Source: Zarea fungicola
Taxonomy: Eukaryota > Ascomycota > Sordariomycetes > Hypocreales > Cordycipitaceae
Length of the DNA: 21,537 bases
Direction of reading: 5' to 3'
NCBI GenBank assembly: GCA_900169235.1
Contig: FWCC01000676.1
Span: 1 to 21,537 of the forward strand
Below are positions 9,371 through 18,085 of the stretch, piece by piece. The notes beneath the pieces were generated by a model, which was not told the DNA's origin, ran no database searches, and saw only the letters and a list, made by a program, of their open reading frames with translations. The position numbers and the translations under genes were made by a program. The first letter of the stretch is position 1. Each line of letters opens with the position of its first letter.

Positions 9371-12300
9371 CTAACTCAGGTCAAAGCCTGCACCCGACGA
9401 AATGGCATAAAGAAGCTTGTCCCGCAGCGTCCGCTCGTTAGTGTATCGGGGTAGTTTGAGGAGATTAACGCATGTACTTGTGCTCGGCAAGCGGTCTTGA
9501 TCCGTTCCGGCGTCACGAATACTAAACCGAGGCCGAAGCTGGGAGAAGCCAAGAAGAGGGGCTCTTGGGGTTGAGCTGACGTATTTGAGTAAGTCCCGAC
9601 GCTGGGCATCCGTAAAGCTGCGCAGCACTCTCCAAAACATCTTTATTGTCGGGTGCTCTTGGTTATCGTCACCAACTTCGTACAGGCCACTGTAGACTGT
9701 ATTTTTTCGTAGATCGTCAATGTCAATCTCGGACGAGTCACCGCCGACTAGGCGCTGCAACTCGGATTGGTTGAACATGGATAGCCATGAGGGTCTAATG
9801 ATGGCTCGCAGACCACGCAAAAAGGCAGCTGTCTGAACGGCTGATTGCACTACCAAGCGATGACGAGCCATGTAAGAGATGTATAGTGGTCTGTTGTCGT
9901 TTGTGACATATACCTGATCACCGTTCGCAACCAGGAGCTTCGTGACCGTCTTTATCGGAGCACCTGGCATTGACACTTGATCTGTCACGGTAAAGTCGAT
10001 ACCCAGTTCTGAAACGTCGCCGGGATAGTTTTTGAGACGCAGCATGCCCTTGTACAGCTCCTCATCCATGTCTCGCAAGTCATTTATGCTGCCCTTGTAA
10101 TTGTTTTCCTCCTTAGGCCCAGACGAAGGCCACTTGAGGAGGAAGAAACCAGCAAAGTTCAGGTCAACGAGGATGCCCTCGTACATACACTTCCCCACAA
10201 TCCGACCTAGGAACTCGTATCTCTTAAGCTGGTCATTCAGAATACGGCGCCAATCTGGAGCCGATTCGCTCAGCTTGCCCTCCCTCATCGTCTCTTTCAC
10301 AACATCGATGGACGTGGGATTCGGGTACAGAAGGCCGTCTGGACTTGAGGTAAACATATTTAATGAATTGTCTTGGTCACCGAACGCCTCGGTTGTGACA
10401 CTGATGAGAAATTCCTTGGTGACACCGCCTCCGTCAATTCCAGCCTCGGGCGAGCCGAATTGATCAACAAATGTAATTTGGATTGGGTCTTTCAATCCGT
10501 CGCCGACTTTGTAAAGCTCTTCAAATGCATCCTCAAAGAGCTGGCCTCGTCGGATCTGTGCAGTATGCTTGGCAAAACTAAGATTCTGAAGGAACATTCT
10601 AGGGTTACCGTCTCTTCGAGCCATGTCTAGCTCGATAAATTTTCTGAAAATCATTACTCGAGTGTCGAATGGCACTGCAAACGGCATATGCTTCAGAATT
10701 TCAAGTTTTGGGCCCATTTCTGCGAGTCGTCGCTCCCTCTGTGCCCGCATTTGCTGCGCCCGCAGTCTCTCCATTCTCGCGTGTCTGGACAATCGTTGAC
10801 CGGCAAAGGTAAAGTTAATTTCCCGATCAAAAGATGACACGCCCGCATCGGCCACGGCGTCGTTCATTTCGTCGTCACTATCGGCGGCCTCTTCTTGGCG
10901 TTGGCGCTCCTCTTCTGCAATAACCGCATTCACAAAATCATCTTCTTGTAGTCTGTCTGTGACAAGCCAGTGGCCTTTGGGAAGGAAGGATTTTCGAGAG
11001 TCCCTCTCATAGAGCATCGTCATTGCGCCGGAGATGATTTCGCGAAGACTATCAAGCCCTAATTTGGTAGATTTGAGTTGAATGACAGCTGTGTGTTTTG
11101 GCTCTTTTGTTTGCGTCGAGTCTGCCCCGAAGTAAGTGTCTAGTCGAGACTTTACAACCACGTCTGATTCCTGCCGCGCTGGGGACAGTTCTCGTGCCCT
11201 ATACAACAAGGTAAAAGCTACATTTTTGAGAAAGGCAGTGAGTGATTTAACATCTTCAAAAGATAAGTTGCAAGCTTGTATACGCGAGGGCTGCACGCTG
11301 TCTCGCAGAAGCGCTGGATGGATCGCACTGAAGAAGTCTTCATCGTCGCTAATGCGGAGAATGAATGTATAGAGTTCCAGGAACAGGAGAATTATACGCC
11401 ACTCTTGATCTTCAATAGAGTCAGTGGCTTGAACGGAAGATGATTGGAGATAACGCTTCAGAGTCGCATGGGGTTGCTCTGATTCTTTACGGAGCGATTG
11501 AAAGACGCCTGTCGTTTGCATCATATGCCACAAGAATTTGACTGTTGGAGTCGGGCCGTGCTGAGTTGTTACTTGCTCCAGATATAGCCTCATGCGGACA
11601 TCATCGGCATTGTCGGGAAAGCTCTGTAGCAATGTCAAGAGATAACCAGCCAACAGGCTAGTACTCTGCAAGGCCTGGTCACCTGCCTGTACTGAGCCGG
11701 CGGTGAAGTCTCGTAGAATTTTGGACGTGCCCTCATTGCTGATAAGCCACAGTAAATGCTGAGACAAGTACGGGTCGATGGAAGGTTGATTTCCGTTACC
11801 GTTTCCTTCATCCGACAAGCTGGCTGAAGATCTAGGTGCCACGCGGGCGCTAATTTCAGAGGTAAGAGCTGACAACTGGATGAAGATGGATCGAATCTGG
11901 GCCACAGTTGGTTGTGAATGCATCTGAGCCCCCGTCAAATGAACAAAATGCGCGAGTAGCCAGAGCAAATCTTCTGGCGGGCCAGTCATCACACGAGCCA
12001 AGGTGTATACATGTATAACTGCATCGGAGAGTTGGCCCACGTCGATGAGCTTAGCAAAGTGACCTATATTGCTCTCGAACAAAGTAATGTTTGGCTTGGT
12101 AAGAAATTCGGAAGCAAGTGACACATAAGCTAGATTCGACGAAGAATTAGAGCTGCCGCTCCCAAATGCGAAAGGGACTCCTGTCAGTGCTATCATACCT
12201 TGGGTATCAGTTTTAAGAGTAATGGCGAGGCTCTGCGAGATGAGCTCTCGCCATTTCTCGGTTCCTATTTGCTGGCATATTTGAGCCAGAGCAGAAAAAT

Positions 12301-12943
12301 AACGTTCCTTGGAAGAGTTTAATACTTCCGGCATTGATTGACTTATGCGATTCACGAGATGCAGAAGAGTCTGTAAGCCGGCTGGGAGAGGACTATGGCA
12401 CCGTTAGAGAGCGAGGGTGCATCAGGTATCATGACATGCATACCTGGTTTTTGAACCATGGTGCAAAGCAACAACGAGAAGCTCTGTTAATCGTTGTATA
12501 CGAGAGGCGTGAATATTGTCAGGAAAGATGTGACCAAGATCGATGTTGGTAGCGTCTTGGGCGTACTGCAGTAAGCGCTCAAAATCGTCGGGTCTGGTGG
12601 GCCTGCAAAAGGATATTAGGATGTTGAATGTATGACGCGGCCGGTTTATGTCATTGTCGAGATTCGTGGAGCTGTATAATTGATCGAACGCCGCACGGCG
12701 ACAGTCAGCCAGCCGTGATCTTGATTGGTGACCCCGCCATGTTCGTTGTATGTGTGAAGCAGCCTTGAGTCGTTGTCGGTCAGCCTGGCGCTTTTCACGG
12801 TCAGCCTGGGCATCGGAGACGGTCTTTGTGGTATTGGAGACGGCTGCAGGAGTCCATGAGGTATTGGCAAACGGATTTCCTGCGCTACCGCTGAGATTGA
12901 CATTTCGAGGACGTCTCGAGTTGCCGGTGAAGGTGGAGAACAT
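9371..12943 (-). CDS. hul5: IQ-motif HECT E3 ubiquitin ligase, Hul5/UBE3B-UBE3C type
   Basis: Predicted HECT-type ubiquitin ligase of the Hul5 (UBE3C/UBE3B) group. In yeast, Hul5 binds the proteasome and extends ubiquitin chains on misfolded substrates. Two exons, 12444-12943 and 9371-12392, flank a 51-nt intron (donor GTATGC, branch TCTAACG, acceptor CATAG) and encode 1173 aa. The start is the ATG at 12943, which begins the family-typical MFSTFTGNSRRPRNVNLSG. An IQ motif (HIQRTWRGHQSR) lies at about residues 64-75. A long helical middle region includes acidic and Arg/Gln-rich stretches (EERQRQEEAADSDDEMND). The C-terminal HECT domain covers roughly the last 355 residues, with FVDQFGSPEAGIDGGGVTKEF at its start. 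The catalytic Cys is in STSTCVNLLKLP at residue 1141, and a Phe sits four residues from the end (GFDLS), as HECT ligases need. The domain looks complete. Assignment to Hul5 rather than UBE3B rests on the single Hul5-like member usual in ascomycetes. Confidence 0.92.
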
Positions 12944-13461
12944 GACGGACGAGGGCACGGTGTTTGTGCCCCCCAAAGCTGTGTGGCGAGGAGGGCCCAG
13001 GGGTGAGTCCCGGGTCTGTGTTTGCAGTGTAAATAAGAGCTGAAAGAGACGCAGAAAAAGAGAACAAAGACGAGATGAAAGAGAGGATTCGAGATTCAAA
13101 ATTCAGTATTAACTAGTGGCTTGGAGATGGCAAGCTGTGGTGGGGCAACGGGATACGGTGATGAGGTCAACACAGCAGCGGGTAACAGCCTGCCAAGGTA
13201 TAGAGTACTAGGAATTTAGCGCCGTTTAGTACTTGCAGAGGCACCAATGCCGGTAGTCGGTACTCGGAAGTCGTGGAGCTGGTGATTGTGTGGCCCGGCC
13301 TGCCTAAAAATGTTAGCTAATAATGCTGAGGTTGTGACTCGGAAGTAACTACTAAGGCACTCCGTACCAAATTATGGTACACCGAGTTATGGCAAGTCGG
13401 CACGCCACCACTCTGTTTGCCTGCCCTTCTTTTTAGTGCTTCTGCCTTCCATGGCCAACAC

Positions 13462-13504
13462 TACTAGAGTTACTCTAGTACTTACCTACCTAGGTACCTA
13501 GGTA
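13462..13504. repeat. Two adjacent perfect palindromes
   Basis: Positions 13462-13480 form a 19-nt palindrome with 9-bp arms, TACTAGAGT and ACTCTAGTA, around one T. Six bases later, 13487-13504 is an uninterrupted 18-bp palindrome, TACCTAGGTACCTAGGTA. This is also two units of CCTAGGTA. Words like TACCTAGGTA are common in intergenic DNA of sordariomycetes as far as I know, but their function is not established. Confidence 0.7.
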
Positions 13505-13596
13505 ATCTGAACTACATACAAATACTGTACCTTGTTAACTATTACTATTTGCCAAGTTACAAGGTAGCCAAGACCACGCTGGACTGTTCATCTCAT

Positions 13597-13643
13597 TTCC
13601 AGTTTGATTAGACACACCAGCCACACAGGTGCTAAAACTGGAA
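13597..13643. repeat. Inverted repeat with 9-bp arms
   Basis: TTCCAGTTT (13597-13605) and AAACTGGAA (13635-13643) are perfect reverse complements separated by 29 nt. No open frame or target duplication suggests a mobile element. It may be a spaced dyad site or chance. Confidence 0.4.
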
Positions 13644-14142
13644 TTGGCTGAGTGTGACTTTGTCTTGAAAGCGTCTTTGACTTTCTTGCACACTCGCCTA
13701 TTGTTTCTTTGTTTCTATTTGCTCCAACCTGGGCACGAGACAGATGCCCAGAGCGCTAAACCGAACACAATGTTCCTATAATCCTGTCCAGTTCCAAATT
13801 CTCCCATTGTCCACTACGCATCATCAACTACAAACTTAAAAGGTAGTATTGTATCAGTATTGATACCGCAGAAGCGTCTCATTCCGAGCGCTCCAGAGTA
13901 ATTACTATGTAGAACCCCTGTGGAGCGTGATGCTCACTCTGTTGGAATTCTTTGTAACATAAGCCCAAGCAGCGTGAACGTGACCACGACGAGCGAAAAT
14001 AAATCGCAGATGAAAAGGGAAGAAAGGAAGCGGAAAGCAGGGCATTATATTTAGAACAATGATTCAGTAAAGAAAACGCGTATATTTTTCTCTTTGATTC
14101 CATTTACTCAAAAATACACTGTCTGCTGCTGGCTGCCAAAGT

Positions 14143-14177
14143 AGGGAGTACCCTCATCTCTCAGAAAGGTACTCCCT
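14143..14177. repeat. Inverted repeat with 10-bp arms upstream of pab1
   Basis: AGGGAGTACC (14143-14152) and GGTACTCCCT (14168-14177) are perfect reverse complements around a 15-nt loop. The element lies about 700 bp before the pab1 ATG. It resembles the GTACTCC-type words found elsewhere in this spacer. It may be a binding site or the remains of a small repeat. Confidence 0.55.
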
Positions 14178-14434
14178 CTGCGACACAAGCTTCGCTGAAG
14201 ATCGAGTACCATTCCTTGTGGCTCAAGTCTCCACAACCTAGGGCCCCGTGTGCCTAGTCACACACTGTGCATTTTACACTGTCACGGCTGTAACCCACTG
14301 CCTGCAAAAAAAAATAAAAAAAATCAGCCACCAAACGAAAGCCTTTTTTTTCGAGCCATGGCTTGTTGTGGGAGCGGCAAGGGCACTCCACCAGAGTCGG
14401 TCAAGGCCTAGGAAAAATTATCGGTTGGCCAAAA

Positions 14435-14462
14435 TCCTCATTTTTTTTCTTCCTTTCTTCCA
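14435..14462 (+). promoter_or_regulatory. Pyrimidine-rich tract of the pab1 promoter
   Basis: A run of T and C at about 14435-14462, some 420 bp before the pab1 start codon, is followed by a CA-rich stretch. CT-rich tracts just upstream of the transcription start are usual in highly expressed filamentous-fungal genes, so initiation is likely shortly downstream. Position and sense fit; the start site itself is inferred. Confidence 0.45.
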
Positions 14463-14570
14463 CACCACAACTAAATCCTACATTAAAACCCCCCAAACTT
14501 CTCGAGACGAGTTAGTTCAGAGGAATAGTCATAGCACTAGTTCTCTGTCCCTCCTCTTGTAATCCAATCA

Positions 14571-14608
14571 AGAAAAACTTCCAAAAAAATTTGAAAACCA
14601 CCATAAAA
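14571..14608 (+). promoter_or_regulatory. pab1: A-rich tract in the pab1 5' leader
   Basis: Several short A runs (A5, A7, A4, A4) fall within 38 bases about 280 nt before the pab1 ATG. A stronger A9-T-A8 tract lies at 14306-14323. In animals and yeast, poly(A)-binding protein binds an oligo(A) stretch in its own 5' leader and represses translation. A comparable role here is inference and depends on where transcription starts. The nearer tract is more likely to be in the mRNA. Confidence 0.35.
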
Positions 14609-14881
14609 CCCCCCCAAGTCCCACCTCTCTCGTCTCCCGCGATACTTTGCAAGGTCGACTCTCAACTCCAAACACCATTTTACTTTGAGCCGTTTTACTC
14701 AAAGTTTCTTGTGTTTGATCTTATACCAGCTTCGTCAACAGCCAGCCTGCTACGTCGCCGGTTTCCCTTTTCATCTACCACCCAACCAACTTGTCAGTCG
14801 CGTCCGACTTTCGTCACCCTCACCGCGCCATCTGCTAACCTTGCACCCAGTTCTGTCGACTTGTTAACTCACGACGACAAA

Positions 14882-17089
14882 ATGGCTGCCGCAAGCAACG
14901 CCGCCGCTGTTGATCAGCTAGCTAGCGATCTCAACAACGCCTCGCTCGACGCCAAGCCCACCCTCGACACCGCTGTCAGTGGTGCTGGTGACGATGCTGG
15001 CCCTACCCCCAACTCGGCCGCTCCCCACCCTCAGAACTCTGCCTCCCTCTACGTTGGCGAACTCGATCCCTCCGTCACTGAGGCTATGCTCTTCGAGCTC
15101 TTCTCACAAATCGGCGCTGTCGCCTCTATCCGAGTTTGTCGTGACGCCGTCACCCGCCGCTCTCTCGGCTACGCCTACGTCAACTACAACTCCACCCCTG
15201 ATGGCGAGAAGGCTCTTGAGGAGCTCAACTACACTCTGATCAAGGGTCGTCCCTGCCGCATCATGTGGTCTCAGCGCGACCCCGCCCTTCGCAAGACTGG
15301 CCAGGGCAATGTCTTCATCAAGAACCTCGATGTTGCCATTGACAACAAGGCTCTCCACGACACCTTTGCCGCCTTTGGCAACATTCTCTCCTGCAAGGTT
15401 GCCCAGGATGAGAACGGCAACTCCAAGGGATACGGATTTGTTCACTACGAGACTGACGAGGCCGCTCAGCAGGCCATTAAGCATGTCAACGGCATGCTTT
15501 TGAACGAGAAGAAGGTCTACGTCGGTCACCACATCCCCAAGAAGGACCGCCAGAGCAAATTTGAGGAGATGAAAGCCAACTTCACCAATGTCTACATCAA
15601 GAACATCAGCCCCGATGTTACCGACGACCAGTTCCGTGTTCTCTTCGAGAAGCACGGTGAGGTTACCTCTTCCTCTATTGCTCGCGACCCAGACGGCAAG
15701 AGCCGTGGTTTCGGCTTTGTCAACTACACCACCCACGAGAGCGCTGCTGCCGCTGTTGACGAGCTTAACAACAAGGATTTCCACGGCCAGGACCTCTACG
15801 TTGGCCGTGCCCAGAAGAAGCACGAGCGTGAGGAGGAGCTGCGCAAGTCCTACGAGGCTGCCCGTATTGAAAAGGCCAGCAAGTACCAAGGCGTCAACCT
15901 CTACATCAAGAACCTTGATGACGACATTGATGATGAGAAGCTCCGTACCATGTTTGCCGAGTTTGGTCCCATTACCTCGGCCAAGGTCATGAGAGATAGC
16001 CCCTCTGACGACGAGGACGACGCCGAGGCCAAGGAGGCTGATGACAAGGACAAGGAGAACAAGAAGGATGAGGAGGACAAGAAGAAGGAGCAGTCCACTG
16101 ATGAGGAGGAAAGCGACAAGGAAAAGAAGGACAAGAAGGGATCCAAGAAGCTCGGTAAGAGCAAGGGCTTCGGTTTCGTCTGCTTCAGCAACCCTGACGA
16201 CGCCACCAAGGCCGTCGCTGAGATGAACCAGCGCATGATCAACGGCAAGCCCCTCTATGTCGCTCTCGCTCAGCGCAAGGATGTTCGCAAGAGCCAGCTT
16301 GAGGCTAGTATCCAGGCTCGCAACCAGATGCGCATGCAGCAGGCTGCCGCCGCCGCCGGCATGCCCCAGCAGTTCATGCAGCCTCCCGTCTTCTATGCAG
16401 CTGGCCAGCAACCCAACTTCATCCCCCAGGGCGGCCGCGGCATGCCTTTCCCTCAGCCCGGTATGGGTATGCCCGGTGGCCGCCCTGGCCAGTTCCCCGG
16501 CTACCCCCAGCAGGGCGGCCGTGGTGGCCCTCAGCAGATGCCCCCCAACATGTACAACATGCCCGGCCAGTTCCCTCCCCAATTTGGTCAGCCCGGCACC
16601 CCTCAGTTCATGGCTGCCATGCAGCAGGCTCAGCAGGCTGCTCTAGGCGGTGGCCGTGGCGGTCCTCAGGGCGGCCGTGGTAACGCCGGCATGCCTCCTA
16701 ATGCTGTTCCTGGCTTCCCTCCCAACAACCGCCAGGGTGGTATGGGCCGTGGTGGCAACCGTGGTGGCAACAACGCTGCTAACAACCAGGCTGCCCGCCC
16801 CGCCGATAACGGCTCTGCTCTCCACGCTCAGATCAGCGGTGCCCCCCCTGCGCAGCAGAAGCAGATGCTCGGTGAGATGATCTTCCCCAAGATCCAGGCA
16901 ATTAACGGCGAGCTTGCTGGCAAGATCACCGGTATGCTCCTTGAGATGGAGAACTCCGAACTCATTAACTTGATCGAGGATGACGCTGCTCTCAAGTCCA
17001 AGGTCGACGAGGCTCTCGCCGTCTATGACGAGTACGTCAAGACCCAGGGTCCCGAGTCGGAGCAGAAGGAGGAGGAGAGCAAGGCTTAA
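14882..17089 (+). CDS. pab1: Polyadenylate-binding protein Pab1
   Basis: Cytoplasmic poly(A)-binding protein, which coats mRNA tails and links them to eIF4G for translation and to deadenylation factors. The coding part is uninterrupted, 735 aa. RRM1 is at about 55-131, RRM2 143-219, RRM3 235-311 and RRM4 338-465, with RNP1 motifs [25 protein letters not shown] and [11 protein letters not shown]4 is split by a charged Asp/Glu/Lys insert at about 374-424, as in other filamentous fungi. A low-complexity linker rich in Met, Gln, Pro and Gly-Arg-Gly repeats follows. A C-terminal MLLE domain ([30 protein letters not shown]) binds PAM2 peptides. The start is the ATG in AAAATGGCTGCC. The same frame is open 97 codons further upstream but without another ATG. 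Codons strongly favour C in third position, as expected of a highly expressed gene. Confidence 0.97.
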   Translation: MAAASNAAAVDQLASDLNNASLDAKPTLDTAVSGAGDDAGPTPNSAAPHPQNSASLYVGELDPSVTEAMLFELFSQIGAVASIRVCRDAVTRRSLGYAYVNYNSTPDGEKALEELNYTLIKGRPCRIMWSQRDPALRKTGQGNVFIKNLDVAIDNKALHDTFAAFGNILSCKVAQDENGNSKGYGFVHYETDEAAQQAIKHVNGMLLNEKKVYVGHHIPKKDRQSKFEEMKANFTNVYIKNISPDVTDDQFRVLFEKHGEVTSSSIARDPDGKSRGFGFVNYTTHESAAAAVDELNNKDFHGQDLYVGRAQKKHEREEELRKSYEAARIEKASKYQGVNLYIKNLDDDIDDEKLRTMFAEFGPITSAKVMRDSPSDDEDDAEAKEADDKDKENKKDEEDKKKEQSTDEEESDKEKKDKKGSKKLGKSKGFGFVCFSNPDDATKAVAEMNQRMINGKPLYVALAQRKDVRKSQLEASIQARNQMRMQQAAAAAGMPQQFMQPPVFYAAGQQPNFIPQGGRGMPFPQPGMGMPGGRPGQFPGYPQQGGRGGPQQMPPNMYNMPGQFPPQFGQPGTPQFMAAMQQAQQAALGGGRGGPQGGRGNAGMPPNAVPGFPPNNRQGGMGRGGNRGGNNAANNQAARPADNGSALHAQISGAPPAQQKQMLGEMIFPKIQAINGELAGKITGMLLEMENSELINLIEDDAALKSKVDEALAVYDEYVKTQGPESEQKEEESKA

Positions 17090-18085
17090 GCATGAGCAGC
17101 TCACCTCCAAATTTGCTATGATTTTTCTTTGTTTGCTACTTGAGTTTACATATGGGCTTGCTTTTATTTGATAATGCGACCAGGACATGGACGTGGTTAA
17201 TATGAGTATTAGCTGTCACGAATATCTGCTATCTCATGACGACTGTCTAGGGTTACATTTTTATGGTTAAAGTTGGACTTTGCTACTTTCTTGTCAGGGC
17301 ACGGAGCATAAAAGTTTCGATTTTGCACGAGAAACGGGTTTTCGGGATTGAAGAAAACGAATGAGAGAAAGAAGAGGAAGAAGCAGAGGAGGAGAGGGCT
17401 CAAAAGAAGCCCTCGATTGATATTGACAGTGGTGGAAAAAAATGGAAAAGAATAAGGCCGCCTTTGAGGGGTGAGCCGTGAAAATTGTCTTGAAGAGAAG
17501 TTTGCTGTGCGTGGGCAGATACCCTTTTATGTGGTCCACGAGCATTTCTCCTTTTTAACCAAGCAGAGAGGATGGGAAGAGACTTTTAGTTGATAGGACT
17601 TTAATAAAAATGTTAAAATTTTTAAAATTAAAAAAAAAAGCAACAGATGACAGCTCGTGATGGTAATCGAAATCTCTTCGTTTGCATTAGTGCTAATTCA
17701 TTAGCTAGACTACTAACGTAGAATACAAAACTGAAATACTAAAGAGCAGTGATTTCAAGAGAAACGAATGCTGGCATTTCATTCGCCCAACCAACACCAG
17801 CCCATATTCATGCCTTTTCCAAAAGCAAAAATCCTGCTGGACAGTACCATCCTCTCAAAAACTCCCAGAAAAGCACAAAGCCAAGATACCCTTTTTTAGT
17901 GCCGTGCAGATGAAGTTTTGCCGTGATTTCCCCAACCCCAAAGACCAAACCAACCAGCCAACGACTTGGTGTACATGTAATCAATAACAAGAAATCACCT
18001 TCAAACAAAGGGGAGAAAATCATACAAGGAGTGTATAGCAAAGATCGACTTCTCACAACATCATCGTCTCCAGCACCGCTATCCC
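17090..18085. other. Convergent 3' spacer between pab1 and the unknown membrane-protein gene
   Basis: About 1 kb without a convincing gene; small open frames show no domains. It holds the pab1 3' UTR on the left and that of the minus-strand gene on the right. A strongly A/T-rich stretch with A and T runs lies at about 17600-17640, possibly around a poly(A) site. Confidence 0.6.

Larger units (their letters stand above)
12944..14881. promoter_or_regulatory. Divergent promoter region between the HECT ligase gene and pab1
   Basis: About 1.9 kb between two divergent start codons, with no gene recognised. It holds the HECT promoter and leader at its left, then short inverted repeats at 13462-13504, 13597-13643 and 14143-14177. 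The pab1 promoter and leader follow, with A-rich tracts (14306-14323, 14571-14608) and a pyrimidine-rich tract (14435-14462). Several AGTACT, GGTAC and ACTCGG words recur between 13200 and 13400. No transposon ends or tRNA gene were found. Confidence 0.65.

Noticed and set aside
12601..12660. Possible 37-nt intron in exon 1 of the HECT gene ending at TTTTGCAG
   Set aside because: It is too short for these introns, and read-through is in frame with family-like sequence (FNILISFCRPTRPDDFERL).
12944..13099. N-terminal extension of the HECT ligase from an upstream start
   Set aside because: The extension begins with a TTG and has no family similarity. The ATG at 12943 begins the typical MFSTFTGN start.
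14255..14270. TAGTCACA resembling a HomolD-type promoter box upstream of pab1
   Set aside because: It has one mismatch to the fission-yeast consensus and no partner element, so the match is too weak.
15104..16582. 492-codon open frame on the minus strand across pab1
   Set aside because: It is antisense to the RRM domains. Its Leu/Val-rich translation is what results from reading C-ending codons on the opposite strand, and no domain is seen.
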